Origin: DATMNI01 sp035570275
GTDB lineage: Bacteria; Acidobacteriota; Terriglobia; Bryobacterales; Bryobacteraceae
Assembly: GCA_035570275.1 (NCBI GenBank)
Contig: DATMNI010000240.1
Span: 1 to 33,123 of the forward strand
DNA: 33,123 bases
Direction of reading: 5' to 3'
The notes under the pieces are model-generated. The model ran no database searches. It was not told the origin of the DNA and saw only the letters and a program-made list of their open reading frames with translations. Position numbers and translations under genes: made by a program. Positions 18,585 to 26,936 of the stretch are shown here, one piece after another (position 1 is the stretch's first letter; every line of letters begins with the position of its first letter).

Positions 18585-20759
18585 ATGAGCCGAGGGCACT
18601 TTTTCCTTCCATGGAATGCTTCGAAAGCACGACTACGAGAGGCGGAGAACGCACGAAAGAACCGTCTGGAGATCGTCAAGGCCGTCTCACAGGGCGCGGT
18701 TTCGAGGCGTGAACTTTTCAAATGGGGCGTGATTACGGGGGCCGGCCTTTTAGCCCCGATCCACGGTCTGAATCCGTTCGTCAGAAGCGCTTATGCGGAT
18801 GGCGGCGGCGGCATTCCGACGGGCACTCCGCCGAGCCCGGGGACCGTTGGGCTGGACTTCAGCCAACCGATGCCACCGTTCGAGGTTTTGCCGCGGATAC
18901 CTTACTCTAAGCTGAACCCCGTTCCAACAGTTGAGGCCAATACGACACAGATGCCTGTGAGCCCCTTGTTGGGTGGGTACACTGGCCCCATTGAGGGGCG
19001 TCCGCCGGGGCCGGATTGGGCGCACCAGAGATGGGACGAATTCCTGCCGAAGGTGGCGTTTGAGGTCACGCAGGAAGGCGCCAAGACCAACCCGAACGGG
19101 AACATACCGTTTACGTTTTACAACTCCCTGTCCAACCCGTCTAAGTCACTGCCGGCGCAGAATGTCAATTCGATGTGGACTTTCAATGGCACCGTCCCGC
19201 CTAAACTGGTGCAGGGCCGGTACGGGGAGCCCCTTCTCCTCCGCCACCACAATAATCTGCCTGCCGACGTCACCAAGAACAACGGCTTTGGGCGCCATAC
19301 CATCACCACTCACGAACACAACGGCCACCATGGCGCGGAGAACGACGGCTTCGGGAACGCGTTCTTCTTCCCCGGCCAATTCTATGACTACCACTGGCCG
19401 ATCATCCTGGCCGGGCACGACTCAATCAACACCAACGCAACCGATCCCAGGGCTGGCGGCCCGGATGACAATTTCGGCGTCAACAAAGTGCCGGGAGACT
19501 GGCATGAGACCATGAGCACGCATTGGTTCCACGACCACATGTTCGCCTTCACGTCGCAAAACGTGTACAAGGGCAACGCCGCCATGTTCAACATCTACAG
19601 CGCGCTCGATCGCGGCAACGAGACGGTCAAGGACGGGGTGAATCTACAGCTTCCCAGCGGGACGGACAAATCGTGGGGAAACCTGGAATACGATATCAAC
19701 CTGGTGCTGGCCGATAAGGCTTGGGATGCGGAGGGGCAACTCTACTTCGATATTTTCAATTTTGACGGGTTCCTGGGCGACGCTATCACGGTGAACTTCG
19801 CCTACAAGCCGTACTTTGAAGTGGAAGCCCGGCGATACCGCTTCCGCATCCTCAACGGCAGCGTGGCGCGTTTCTTCAAGCTGGCCTTGAGCGATGGCTC
19901 CCCGATGATGCAAATCGCCAATGATGGCAACCTGATGCCACATCCGGTAACCCAAACCCAGTTGGACGAACAAGGCATCGGTGAGCGCTTCGATATCATC
20001 ATCGACTTCTCACGTTACAAACCAACCCCGACTAACCCCAATCCCAAGGTCTGGATGGTGAACCTGTGCGAGCATGAGGACGGGAAGGGGCCGAAAGACG
20101 ACCTCTCGCTGGCCCAGGCCCTCTCAGGGAAATCGAGCGACCCTGGCGTCGGTAGCTTCCTGGAATTCCGGGTAATCCCGATGAAATCGGGTACTACAGA
20201 CACAAGCAAGCCACTGACCGATGCCGATACGCTGATCCCGAATCCGGATCTGTCGAAGATCAAAGTGGCGCGGGAGCGCACCTTCGAATTCGGGCGTTCC
20301 GGTGGGACTGACGCCGCCCCTTGGACCATCAAAACTGATGGCGGGCAGGGCCTGGCCGCCGACCTCAGGCACGTTTCGGCCGCACCCAAAGAGGGCACTC
20401 TCGAGATCTGGCACATGAATAACGGCGGCGGAGGCTGGGATCACCCGGTCCACGTCCACTTTGAAGAGAGCCAGCTCCTCGCCCGCAATGGCAGCTTCAG
20501 CAATGTACCGCTGTGGGAGCGGGGCCGCAAGGACGTCTATCGCCTCCATCCAGGCGGAAATATCACCATCGCCATGCAGTTCCGGGAGTTCGCGGGCATG
20601 TTCATGGAGCACTGCCACAACACCACGCATGAGGACCACGCCATGCTCTTACGGTTTGAAGTGGGTCAGGGGCTGGTGCCAATGCCGACTCCCTGCCCGA
20701 CGCCGCAAGGTGTTAAGTACGTCAGCACAACCGTCGAGCCGGGAGCATTCACGCCCTGA
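18585..20759 (+). CDS. Tat-exported multicopper oxidase, unit 4 (subtype A)
   Basis: 724 residues. The Tat signal reads SRRELFKWGVITGAGLLAP. Copper motifs: HEHNGHH from 243, HWFHDH from 313, HPVHVH from 620 (Val for Ile, followed by EES rather than EEG) and HCHNTTHEDHAM from 676, with Cys677, His682 and Met687. It shares subtype A markers with unit 1 (CEHEDGKGP, FGRSGG, PWTIKTDGGQGL), although units 1 and 4 are separated by two B units. It lacks the second Cys of the pair found in units 1-3 (SSDPGVG instead of SSDPCVG) while keeping the first. The segment before IPNPDLS is longer (SGTTDTSKPLTDADT), and FSRYKPTPTNPNPK is a small unique insertion before the VWMVNL strand. The downstream spacer to the SCO-cyt c gene carries a REP-like element instead of the usual hairpin. 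Confidence 0.92.
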   Translation: MSRGHFFLPWNASKARLREAENARKNRLEIVKAVSQGAVSRRELFKWGVITGAGLLAPIHGLNPFVRSAYADGGGGIPTGTPPSPGTVGLDFSQPMPPFEVLPRIPYSKLNPVPTVEANTTQMPVSPLLGGYTGPIEGRPPGPDWAHQRWDEFLPKVAFEVTQEGAKTNPNGNIPFTFYNSLSNPSKSLPAQNVNSMWTFNGTVPPKLVQGRYGEPLLLRHHNNLPADVTKNNGFGRHTITTHEHNGHHGAENDGFGNAFFFPGQFYDYHWPIILAGHDSINTNATDPRAGGPDDNFGVNKVPGDWHETMSTHWFHDHMFAFTSQNVYKGNAAMFNIYSALDRGNETVKDGVNLQLPSGTDKSWGNLEYDINLVLADKAWDAEGQLYFDIFNFDGFLGDAITVNFAYKPYFEVEARRYRFRILNGSVARFFKLALSDGSPMMQIANDGNLMPHPVTQTQLDEQGIGERFDIIIDFSRYKPTPTNPNPKVWMVNLCEHEDGKGPKDDLSLAQALSGKSSDPGVGSFLEFRVIPMKSGTTDTSKPLTDADTLIPNPDLSKIKVARERTFEFGRSGGTDAAPWTIKTDGGQGLAADLRHVSAAPKEGTLEIWHMNNGGGGWDHPVHVHFEESQLLARNGSFSNVPLWERGRKDVYRLHPGGNITIAMQFREFAGMFMEHCHNTTHEDHAMLLRFEVGQGLVPMPTPCPTPQGVKYVSTTVEPGAFTP

Positions 20760-20789
20760 GGTAAGAGGCTCGGGCAATACAGTGACGAG

Positions 20790-20875
20790 AACCGCTCTCT
20801 GACGGTCTAGCTTCAAGTAGCGGCCCGGAGAGGCATTGTGGCCTCATTCGGAGCCGTGACCGTCAGGGAGCGGTT
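20790..20875. repeat. Palindromic dispersed repeat, copy 3, in place of the intercistronic hairpin
   Basis: AACCGCTCTCTGACGGTC (20790-20807) pairs with GACCGTCAGGGAGCGGTT (20858-20875), 17 of 18 positions matching. It sits between the MCO and SCO-cyt c genes of unit 4 where the other units have the GGCCGGCGGG-type hairpin, which is missing here. Confidence 0.8.
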
Positions 20876-20906
20876 AGTTTAATTGGCATAAAAAGGACCT
20901 AATACC

Positions 20907-21944
20907 ATGCGAAGGAAGACTCTGGCGGCCGCAGTAGCGGTGTTTGTGACGAGGTTTCGGTCGGGGTTTCCGATGGCGTTTGTGACTGCCGGGATCCTCC
21001 TGTCGTTTGCCCCTGCTTCGGCCGCGAGTTGGGGGGCGAACTACTTTCCCAACATCCCACTAACCACCCAGGATGGGAAGACGGTCCATTTGTACGACGA
21101 TCTTCTCAAGGACAAGAAGGTAGTGATCAATTTCATCTACACCAGGTGCGGGGACTCTTGCCCGCTTGAGACGGCCCGGCTGGCTCAGGTGCAACGAATT
21201 CTCGGCGACCGGATGGGGCGCGACATTTTCTTTTACTCCTTCAGCGTGGATCCGGTGCGGGATACGCCGGAGGAACTCAAAGCCTATGCGGCGAAGTACC
21301 ATGCCGGGCCCGGATGGCTGTTCCTGACCGGTAAGAAGGCGGACATCGACATAGTCCGCAAGAAGGTGGGGCTGGCCGCTCACGCGGACGAAAACGAGAT
21401 CACCGACCACAGTACGAGCATCATGATCGGCAACACGGCTAGCGGCCAGTGGATTCGGGACAGTTCCATGGACAACGCCCAGTATATAGCCGTCATCATC
21501 CGCGACTGGTTGTCGAGCTGGACGGACCGGGCGCCGGGCTCCGGTTACGGGGGCCAGAGTTACGCGGAGAAACGGCCGCTTCCCGCGTCGGCGGCGGATA
21601 AAGGTACGTACCTGTTCCAGACGCGGTGCTCCGCTTGCCACACCATCGGCGAAGGCGACGGTCTGGGGCCGGATCTATTGGGTGTGACGACGGTCCGCAA
21701 GCCGGACTGGCTGGCCGGCATGATTGCGGCCCCCAACGAGATGCTGTCGAAAAAGGACCCCGTCGCCACGGCCCTGTTCGCCAGGTTCAAGGAGGTGCGG
21801 ATGCCGAACTTGCGCCTGGGCGAGGTTGATGTCAACGCTCTGATCGGATTCCTGAAGGCTCAAGACGCCGCTCACGAGGGCGGGCATCGGAAGGCTGCGG
21901 CTGTAGGTGCCGCGCCAGATGTTCCAGGCAAACCCGCTCAATAA
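20907..21944 (+). CDS. SCO1/SenC domain fused to cytochrome c, unit 4 (subtype A)
   Basis: 345 residues; AAAAAGGA lies 9 nt upstream of the ATG. The signal segment is rearranged relative to the other copies (VTRFRSGFPMAFVTAGILL). The SCO part has TRCGDSCP and the TDHSTS His. The cytochrome part has CSACH (Ser for Ala) and the distal Met in VRMPNL. A unique insertion (DRAPGSGYGGQ) lengthens the linker between the two domains. Apart from these changes it is closest to the unit 1 copy (RKKVGLAAHADENEITDHS), matching the subtype A MCO upstream. The last codons run to within about 70 bp of the MITE at 22017. Confidence 0.9.
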   Translation: MRRKTLAAAVAVFVTRFRSGFPMAFVTAGILLSFAPASAASWGANYFPNIPLTTQDGKTVHLYDDLLKDKKVVINFIYTRCGDSCPLETARLAQVQRILGDRMGRDIFFYSFSVDPVRDTPEELKAYAAKYHAGPGWLFLTGKKADIDIVRKKVGLAAHADENEITDHSTSIMIGNTASGQWIRDSSMDNAQYIAVIIRDWLSSWTDRAPGSGYGGQSYAEKRPLPASAADKGTYLFQTRCSACHTIGEGDGLGPDLLGVTTVRKPDWLAGMIAAPNEMLSKKDPVATALFARFKEVRMPNLRLGEVDVNALIGFLKAQDAAHEGGHRKAAAVGAAPDVPGKPAQ

Positions 21945-22016
21945 CCAAGCTCACCTTGGCCTTTCGCGTGCCGGGCCGGAGGAACCCGGCGCACGACAGC
22001 CCAGATTCGTAAGCTA

Positions 22017-22151
22017 AGTACACCGTTTCATAAATACAGTCGCCTATTTCGACGAAACCGCTCCTAAGCTAACGGTCGCGGCTTTGATCGGAGCCGCGCG
22101 CGTTAGCAAGCGGTTTCCCGATACGTCGGCGTATTTATGAAACGGTGTACT
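22017..22151. mobile_element. MITE-like element with 6-bp target duplication
   Basis: 135 bp with terminal inverted repeats AGTACACCGTTTCATAAATA / TATTTATGAAACGGTGTACT and an inner palindrome AACCGCT...AGCGGTT related to the dispersed repeats. AAGCTA flanks both sides (22011-22016 and 22152-22157). The paralogous junction at about 26608-26630 reads TTCGTAAGCTACC without the element, which is the expected empty site. No transposase is encoded, so it must have been moved in trans. Confidence 0.85.
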
Positions 22152-22401
22152 AAGCTACCTCACGCTCATCGGAGCGTCCACTGAGCGTGAGGTCCTGGCA
22201 TCGGTTCAGGCTCCGTTGGCTGGCGCACTGCAGAATCCACCTCTTCACGATGCCGGCCGCTGGGTCGAACTTGCCGGCATCCTGATATACTTCCAGGAAG
22301 ACCTCCTGCATCACGTCCTCGGCGCCTGCGCGGTCCCGCAAGATGCAATGCGCCACGCTGTACACCTGGCGCCAGTGGCGATCAAAGTGAACCGCCACCA
22401 C
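22150..22401 (-). pseudogene. ECF sigma factor relic (region 2 only), upstream of unit 5
   Basis: About 83 codons align with region 2 of the intact sigma gene: FDRHWRQVYSVAHCIL, AEDVMQEVFLEVYQDAGKFD, then IVKRWILQCASQRSLNR. The first 30 or so codons, including the DEDLLQQLR start, are deleted, leaving only a GTG; region 4 is absent. The stop codon at 22150-22152 is formed at the edge of the MITE. Beyond the MITE the frame would continue (AYESGLSC) with at most weak similarity to the intact gene (AYEPRDPC). It is probably non-functional. Confidence 0.82.
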
Positions 22402-22512
22402 CGTTCAAATAGTTAACCCGTCCTGAGCGGGGTTTTGTTATGTGCCTTTTCGCTCCTTCATAAGATACACCTGTAAATTTTACCCCTTCAGCCCAATAAA
22501 ATGGCCTCGGAA

Positions 22513-22541
22513 TGACACAAAATCCATTTGTGAGTTGGATA
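22513..22541. promoter_or_regulatory. Conserved upstream element, copy E
   Basis: TGACACAAAATCCATTTGTG followed by AGTTGGATA, about 110 bp upstream of the sigma relic start and 830 bp from the MCO of unit 5. Confidence 0.55.
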
Positions 22542-23138
22542 CGTGTGTAAACGCCCCTGATGTCGCAAAACATGTCGCAAAACCAGGGCCGACTAGATGT
22601 ACCAGGAGGATTCGCTGCGGTGCCGTTCGCACTGCGCTGTGGTGGATCTTGGAAACGTGGAACAAACAAGAACGGGAGGCAATGACTCGTCACCGTATAG
22701 AAAAGCGGCTTCCACGGCCGCAGCTTAGTGGCTGGTTTGGCCGCCTCGTGAAATTATGAAGGAGACTCGAATGGGCTATTGATTCAAGATAGCCAGTAAG
22801 TTATTACATAAGTAAACAAGAGAACCGGTTCTTAGATACGATCCTGAAGCGGCTTATTAGCTTTGACCTTCCCTTCCAGCGCTTTTCGACAACCGCGTAG
22901 GTTGCGAGGCTTTGCCATGTAGCAGGGAGGCAGATGTGTTCTTATATGAAACGCGGGAGAGAACCGGCCAAACTGGACCTGCTCTCGGCAGGCTCCCTTC
23001 AAGTCGCGCCAGTGTGCTGAACGGCGGTGCACGCCATACGACTGCGGTCCGGCTTGTGCGATTCTCGGTTAAACAGACCCCACGGGCCCCGACATCCGGC
23101 TAGGCTTATAGTAATGCCCTTAGCCTGGAACGGGCTAA

Positions 23139-23155
23139 TGACACAATTAACTCGT
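23139..23155. promoter_or_regulatory. Degenerate copy of the upstream element before unit 5
   Basis: TGACACAATTAACTCGT shares TGACACAA and AACTCGT with copy D but has two extra bases between them. It sits 219-235 bp before the MCO start, near the 285-300 bp spacing of copies B, C and D. Confidence 0.3.
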
Positions 23156-23373
23156 GACCCGCGAATCTGGTTGAACACAGTAGTAAACAGTTACCCGCTC
23201 CAGGTTTGAGAGAGATACAGGTCACTTATCGGTCTGCGGCTGTCGAGCCGCCGTTGACTCTGAGCGCCATCCGGCGCCCTTTGACACATTGACCATGCCG
23301 GTTACATAACTTGGCGGCTACAGCGTGACTCGGCGAGAGCTGCCCTAATTTTTTGCCAGGAGAAGCATAGATT

Positions 23374-25530
23374 ATGAGCAGAGATCACTTTTTCCTTCCA
23401 TGGAACGCGTCGAAAGCAAGGCTACGAGAAGCGGAGAACGCACGCAGGAACCGTCTGGAGATCGTCAAGGCGCTCTCGCATGGTACCGTTTCGCGGCGCG
23501 AACTTTTCAAATGGGGCCTGATTACGGGGGCCGGTTTGATAGCCCCGATCCAAGGCCTGAGTCCGTTCGTCAAAAGCGCTTATGCCGATGACGGCGGCGG
23601 CATACCCACGGGCGCTCCGCCGAGCCCGGGGACTGTCGGGCTGGATTTCACGCAGCCCCTGTTGCGGTTCGAGGTTTTGCCGCGGAGTCCTTACGGCAGC
23701 CTGAACCCGGCCCCGACGGTGGAGGCCAATACCACACTGACGTACAGCGTGGACCCCTTGTTGGGCGGAGGCATTGGCCCCGTGGAAGGGCGTCCGCCAG
23801 GGCCGGACTGGGGCCACCAGCGGTGGGATCAATTCGCGCCGGAGGTGGCGTATGAGGTCACGCAGGCAGGCGCCCAAGCCAACACCAACCCTTACGGGGG
23901 GTCCGGCTACATCCCGTTCAAGTTTCACCCCTCACTGCCGGTGCAGGGTCCCAATACGATGTGGACGTTCAATGGCACCCTCCCGCCCAAGCTGATCCTG
24001 GCCCGGTACGGGGAGCCTATCCTCTGCCGCCACCACAATAACCTGCCTGCCGATGTCAAACAAAACGGCGGCTTCGGCCGGCATACCATCACCACCCACT
24101 TGCACAACGGCCACCACGGCGCGGAGAACGACGGCTTTACGGGCGCGTTCTTCTTTCCCGGCCAGTTCTACGACTATCACTGGCCCATGATTTTGGCCGG
24201 GCACGACTCGATCAACGTCAACGCAACCGATCCCCACGCCGCGAGCCCCGACGACTCTTTCGGCGCCGTCGCCAACTCGAAGGTGCCGGGCGACTGGCAC
24301 GAAACCATGAGCACGCATTGGTTTCACGACCACATGTTCAGTTTCACGTCGCACAACACGTACAAGGGCAACGCCGCGATGTTCAACATCTATAGCGCGC
24401 TCGATCGCGGCAACGAATCGATCAACGACGGGGTGAATCTGCAGCTTCCCAGCGGCACGGCCAAATCGTGGGGCAACCTGGATTACGACGTCAACCTCAT
24501 GCTGTCCGATAAAGCCTGGGATTCGGCGGGGCAACTCTACTTCGATATCTTCAATACGGACGGGTTTCTGGGCGATGCCATGACCGTGAACTTCGCCTAC
24601 AAGCCGTATTTTGAAGTGGAGGCGCGCAAATACCGCTTCCGCATCCTCAACGCCAGCGTTTCGCGCTTCTTCAAGATAGCCTTGAGCGATAGCTCCCCGA
24701 TGATCCAGATCGGCAATGACGGCAACCTGCTCCCGCAGCCGGTAACCTTGACCCAGTTGGACGAACAGGGCATCGCGGAACGCTACGATATCGTCATCGA
24801 TTTCTCGCGTTACACAGCGGGCCAAAAGGTGTGGATGGTGAACCTGACCGAGCATCAGAACGGGGCCGGGCCGAGCCGGGACCTGACGGTGGCCCAGGCC
24901 CTCGCCGGCAAATCGAGCGACCCCGGCGTGGGTGAATTCCTGGAATTCCGGGTGATCCCGATGAAGGCGAGTACCGACCCGAGCAAAGTGCCCGCCACCC
25001 TGATCCCCAACCCGGATCTGTCGAAAATCCCGGTGGCGCGGGAGCGCACCTTCGCATTCAAGGATGGAGGCAGCGACTCCAATCCCTGGAGCATCCGGAC
25101 GGATAACGGGGAAGATTTGGACGCCGACTTCGGCCGGGTTTCCGCGGCACCCAAGCAGGGTACCCGCGAGGTCTGGACACTGATCAACGATGGAGGAAAC
25201 TGGGATCATCCGATCCACATCCACTTCGAAGAGGGCCAGATTCTCTCCCGCAGCGGTGGCGATGGAAACTCCAGGGGCGGTGTACCGGCGTGGGAGCGGG
25301 GCCGCAAGGACGTCTACCGCCTCGGTAGAGATGGAACCGTCACCATCACCATGCAATTCCGGGAATTCGCCGGGATGTTCATGGAGCACTGCCACAACAC
25401 GGTGCATGAGGACCACGCCATGCTCTTACGGTATGAAGTGGGCACCGGGCTGGTGCCTATGCCGACCCCAAGCCCAACGCCGCAGGGCGTGAAGTATATC
25501 AGCACCACCGTCCTGAAGGGCGCATTCTAA
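23374..25530 (+). CDS. Tat-exported multicopper oxidase, unit 5 (subtype B)
   Basis: 718 residues; CCAGGAGAAG lies before the ATG. Tat motif SRRELFKWG, cleavage near KSAYA. Copper motifs: HLHNGHH from 242 (Leu between the His), HWFHDH from 315, HPIHIH from 612 and HCHNTVHEDHAM from 672, with Cys673, His678 and Met683. It lacks both members of the Cys pair of units 1-3 (VNLTEH and SSDPGVG), while a new Cys appears in ILCRHHNNLP where others have Phe or Leu. Otherwise it is very close to unit 2, including SGGDGNSRGGVPAWE and the C-terminal VKYISTTVLKGAF. A longer loop (SPDDSFGAVANSK) precedes the PGDWHETMSTHW motif. The SCO-cyt c gene follows after 127 bp. Confidence 0.92.
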   Translation: MSRDHFFLPWNASKARLREAENARRNRLEIVKALSHGTVSRRELFKWGLITGAGLIAPIQGLSPFVKSAYADDGGGIPTGAPPSPGTVGLDFTQPLLRFEVLPRSPYGSLNPAPTVEANTTLTYSVDPLLGGGIGPVEGRPPGPDWGHQRWDQFAPEVAYEVTQAGAQANTNPYGGSGYIPFKFHPSLPVQGPNTMWTFNGTLPPKLILARYGEPILCRHHNNLPADVKQNGGFGRHTITTHLHNGHHGAENDGFTGAFFFPGQFYDYHWPMILAGHDSINVNATDPHAASPDDSFGAVANSKVPGDWHETMSTHWFHDHMFSFTSHNTYKGNAAMFNIYSALDRGNESINDGVNLQLPSGTAKSWGNLDYDVNLMLSDKAWDSAGQLYFDIFNTDGFLGDAMTVNFAYKPYFEVEARKYRFRILNASVSRFFKIALSDSSPMIQIGNDGNLLPQPVTLTQLDEQGIAERYDIVIDFSRYTAGQKVWMVNLTEHQNGAGPSRDLTVAQALAGKSSDPGVGEFLEFRVIPMKASTDPSKVPATLIPNPDLSKIPVARERTFAFKDGGSDSNPWSIRTDNGEDLDADFGRVSAAPKQGTREVWTLINDGGNWDHPIHIHFEEGQILSRSGGDGNSRGGVPAWERGRKDVYRLGRDGTVTITMQFREFAGMFMEHCHNTVHEDHAMLLRYEVGTGLVPMPTPSPTPQGVKYISTTVLKGAF

Positions 25531-25585
25531 AAGGCTGCCCCGGATCGTCACTACCATCGTCGTTACCGGGATCGTCACAACCGAT

Positions 25586-25618
25586 GCCGGCGGGCCACCC
25601 ACAGGGCGACTCGCCGGC
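25586..25618. repeat. Intercistronic hairpin, unit 5
   Basis: GCCGGCG (25586-25592) pairs with CGCCGGC (25612-25618), 39 bp before the SCO-cyt c start, in the same position as in units 1-3. Confidence 0.62.
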
Positions 25619-25657
25619 CGTCATCGCAGGAATTGAGAGCACAAAGGAGCCAACACC

Positions 25658-26608
25658 ATGCGACGGAAGAGTCTGCCAGCCGGCACGGCGGCAGTGGTCG
25701 TGTTTCTGACCGCGGCAGTCTTCATGCCTGTTACCCCCGTTTCGGCCGTGACTTGGGGGGCGAACTACTTTCCCAACATCGAACTGACCACCCAGGACGG
25801 AAAGACGGTCCATTTCTACGACGATCTTCTTAAAGACAAGAAAGTGGTGATCAATTTCATCTACACCCGGTGCGGTGACGCTTGCCCGCTTGAGACCGCA
25901 AGGCTGGCACAGGTGCAACGACTGCTAGGCGACCGGATGGGGCGCGACATTTACTTTTACTCCTTCAGCGTGGATCCGACGCGGGATTCGCCGGAGGAGC
26001 TCAAAGCCTATGCGGAGAGATACCATGCCGGACCCGGCTGGCTGTTCCTCACCGGCAAGAAGGCGGACATCGATACGGTGCGCAAGAAGTTTGGGCTGGC
26101 GGCTCGCGCCGGCCAAAACGAGATCACCGACCACAGCACCAGCCTCATGATCGGCAACACGGCGGCCGGCCAGTGGATACGCGACAGTTCCCTGGACAAT
26201 CCCCAATACCTGGCCGTGATCATCCGCGACTGGCTATCCAGTTGGGCGGACCCCACGCCGGGCAAGAGTTACGCCGAGAAGCCTCCCCTTCCCCCGTCTG
26301 CGGCGGACGCGGGTACACGCCTGTTTCAGAGCCGGTGCGCCGCCTGCCACACCATCGGCGAGGGCGACAGTTTGGGGCCTGATCTGCTGGGCGTGACGAC
26401 CGCCCGAAAGCCGGACTGGCTGGCCGGCATGATTGCGGCGCCCAACGAAATGCTGTCGAAAAAAGACCCCGTCGCTACTGCCCTGTTCGCCAGATACAAG
26501 GAGGTGCGGATGCCCAACCTGCGCCTGAGCGAGGTTGATGTGAACGCTCTGATCGGATACCTGAAGGCTCAGGATGCCGCTCATGGCGGCGAGCATGGGA
26601 AGCGCTAA
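25658..26608 (+). CDS. SCO1/SenC domain fused to cytochrome c, unit 5 (subtype B)
   Basis: 316 residues, the shortest copy, because the tail after the cytochrome domain ends at HGGEHGKR. AAAGGAGCCAACACC precedes the ATG. The signal segment has a deletion relative to unit 3 but still ends TPVSAV-TWGANYF. The SCO motif is TRCGDACP (Ala for Ser between the cysteines), with the His in TDHSTS; the haem motif is CAACH and the distal Met lies in VRMPNL. RKKFGLAARAGQNEITDHS and DSSLDNPQYLA group it with unit 3. It is convergent with the sigma relic that ends 10 bp downstream. Confidence 0.9.
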   Translation: MRRKSLPAGTAAVVVFLTAAVFMPVTPVSAVTWGANYFPNIELTTQDGKTVHFYDDLLKDKKVVINFIYTRCGDACPLETARLAQVQRLLGDRMGRDIYFYSFSVDPTRDSPEELKAYAERYHAGPGWLFLTGKKADIDTVRKKFGLAARAGQNEITDHSTSLMIGNTAAGQWIRDSSLDNPQYLAVIIRDWLSSWADPTPGKSYAEKPPLPPSAADAGTRLFQSRCAACHTIGEGDSLGPDLLGVTTARKPDWLAGMIAAPNEMLSKKDPVATALFARYKEVRMPNLRLSEVDVNALIGYLKAQDAAHGGEHGKR

Positions 26609-26618
26609 GCTTCGTAAG

Positions 26619-26936
26619 CTACCGCGCCCGCATAGGAACTTCCGCTGATCGGGAGGGCTGCCAACGGTTGAGGCTCCGGTGGTTAGCGCGCTGTAGAATC
26701 CACGTCTTCACGCTGCCGCCCGCAGGGTCGAACTTGCTGGCATCCCGGTAGATTTCCAGGAAGACCTCCTGCATCACGTCCTCGGCTACCGCGCTGTTCC
26801 GCAAGATCCGGTCCGCCACGCTGAACACCTGGCGCCAGTGCCGATCGAAGAGTATCGCCAGGGCGTCCGTAGCGCCACCTCGGAGTTGTTGCAAAAGATC
26901 CTCGTCGGACACGTTTCCTAAGCGAAATGACCTCAT
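26619..26936 (-). pseudogene. ECF sigma factor relic (region 2 plus native start), end of array
   Basis: The frame encodes 105 residues and keeps the native start (MRSFRLGNVSDEDLLQQLR) and region 2 (FDRHWRQVFSVADRILRN, EDVMQEVFLEIYRDASKFD, VKTWILQRANHRSLNRW). After NRW a one-base deletion relative to the 22.2-kb relic shifts the frame, giving a short tail (SRSAEVPMRAR) and stop; region 4 is missing because the sequence runs straight into the end of the unit 5 SCO-cyt c gene. A truncated region-2-only protein could still be made, since the start context GAGGATGAG matches the intact gene. Confidence 0.82.

Larger units (their letters stand above)
22402..23373. other. Long intergenic region between sigma relic and unit 5
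   Basis: About 970 bp. It holds a palindromic block AACCCGTCCTGAGCGGGGTT with T-run at 22419-22440, the conserved element copy E at 22513, a tandem ATGTCGCAAAAC repeat near 22560, and a degenerate element copy at 23139. The stretch from about 22680 to 23120 matches nothing else in the window and its open frames have no recognisable product, so it may be an insertion or local remains. The usual ribosome-site block (GAGCTGCC...GCCAGGAGAAG) precedes the MCO. Confidence 0.5.

Noticed and set aside
22832..23032. 66-codon open frame on the minus strand in the unit 5 upstream region
   Set aside because: No recognisable domain, no good ribosome site, and no counterpart in other units.
23932..25416. 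494-codon open frame antisense to MCO unit 5 (and similar ones opposite units 2-4)
   Set aside because: It is a GC-driven mirror frame of a well-supported MCO gene, with repetitive Val/Gly/Arg-rich sequence and no domain or ribosome site. Similar mirror frames appear opposite all five paralogs because they share the sense sequence.
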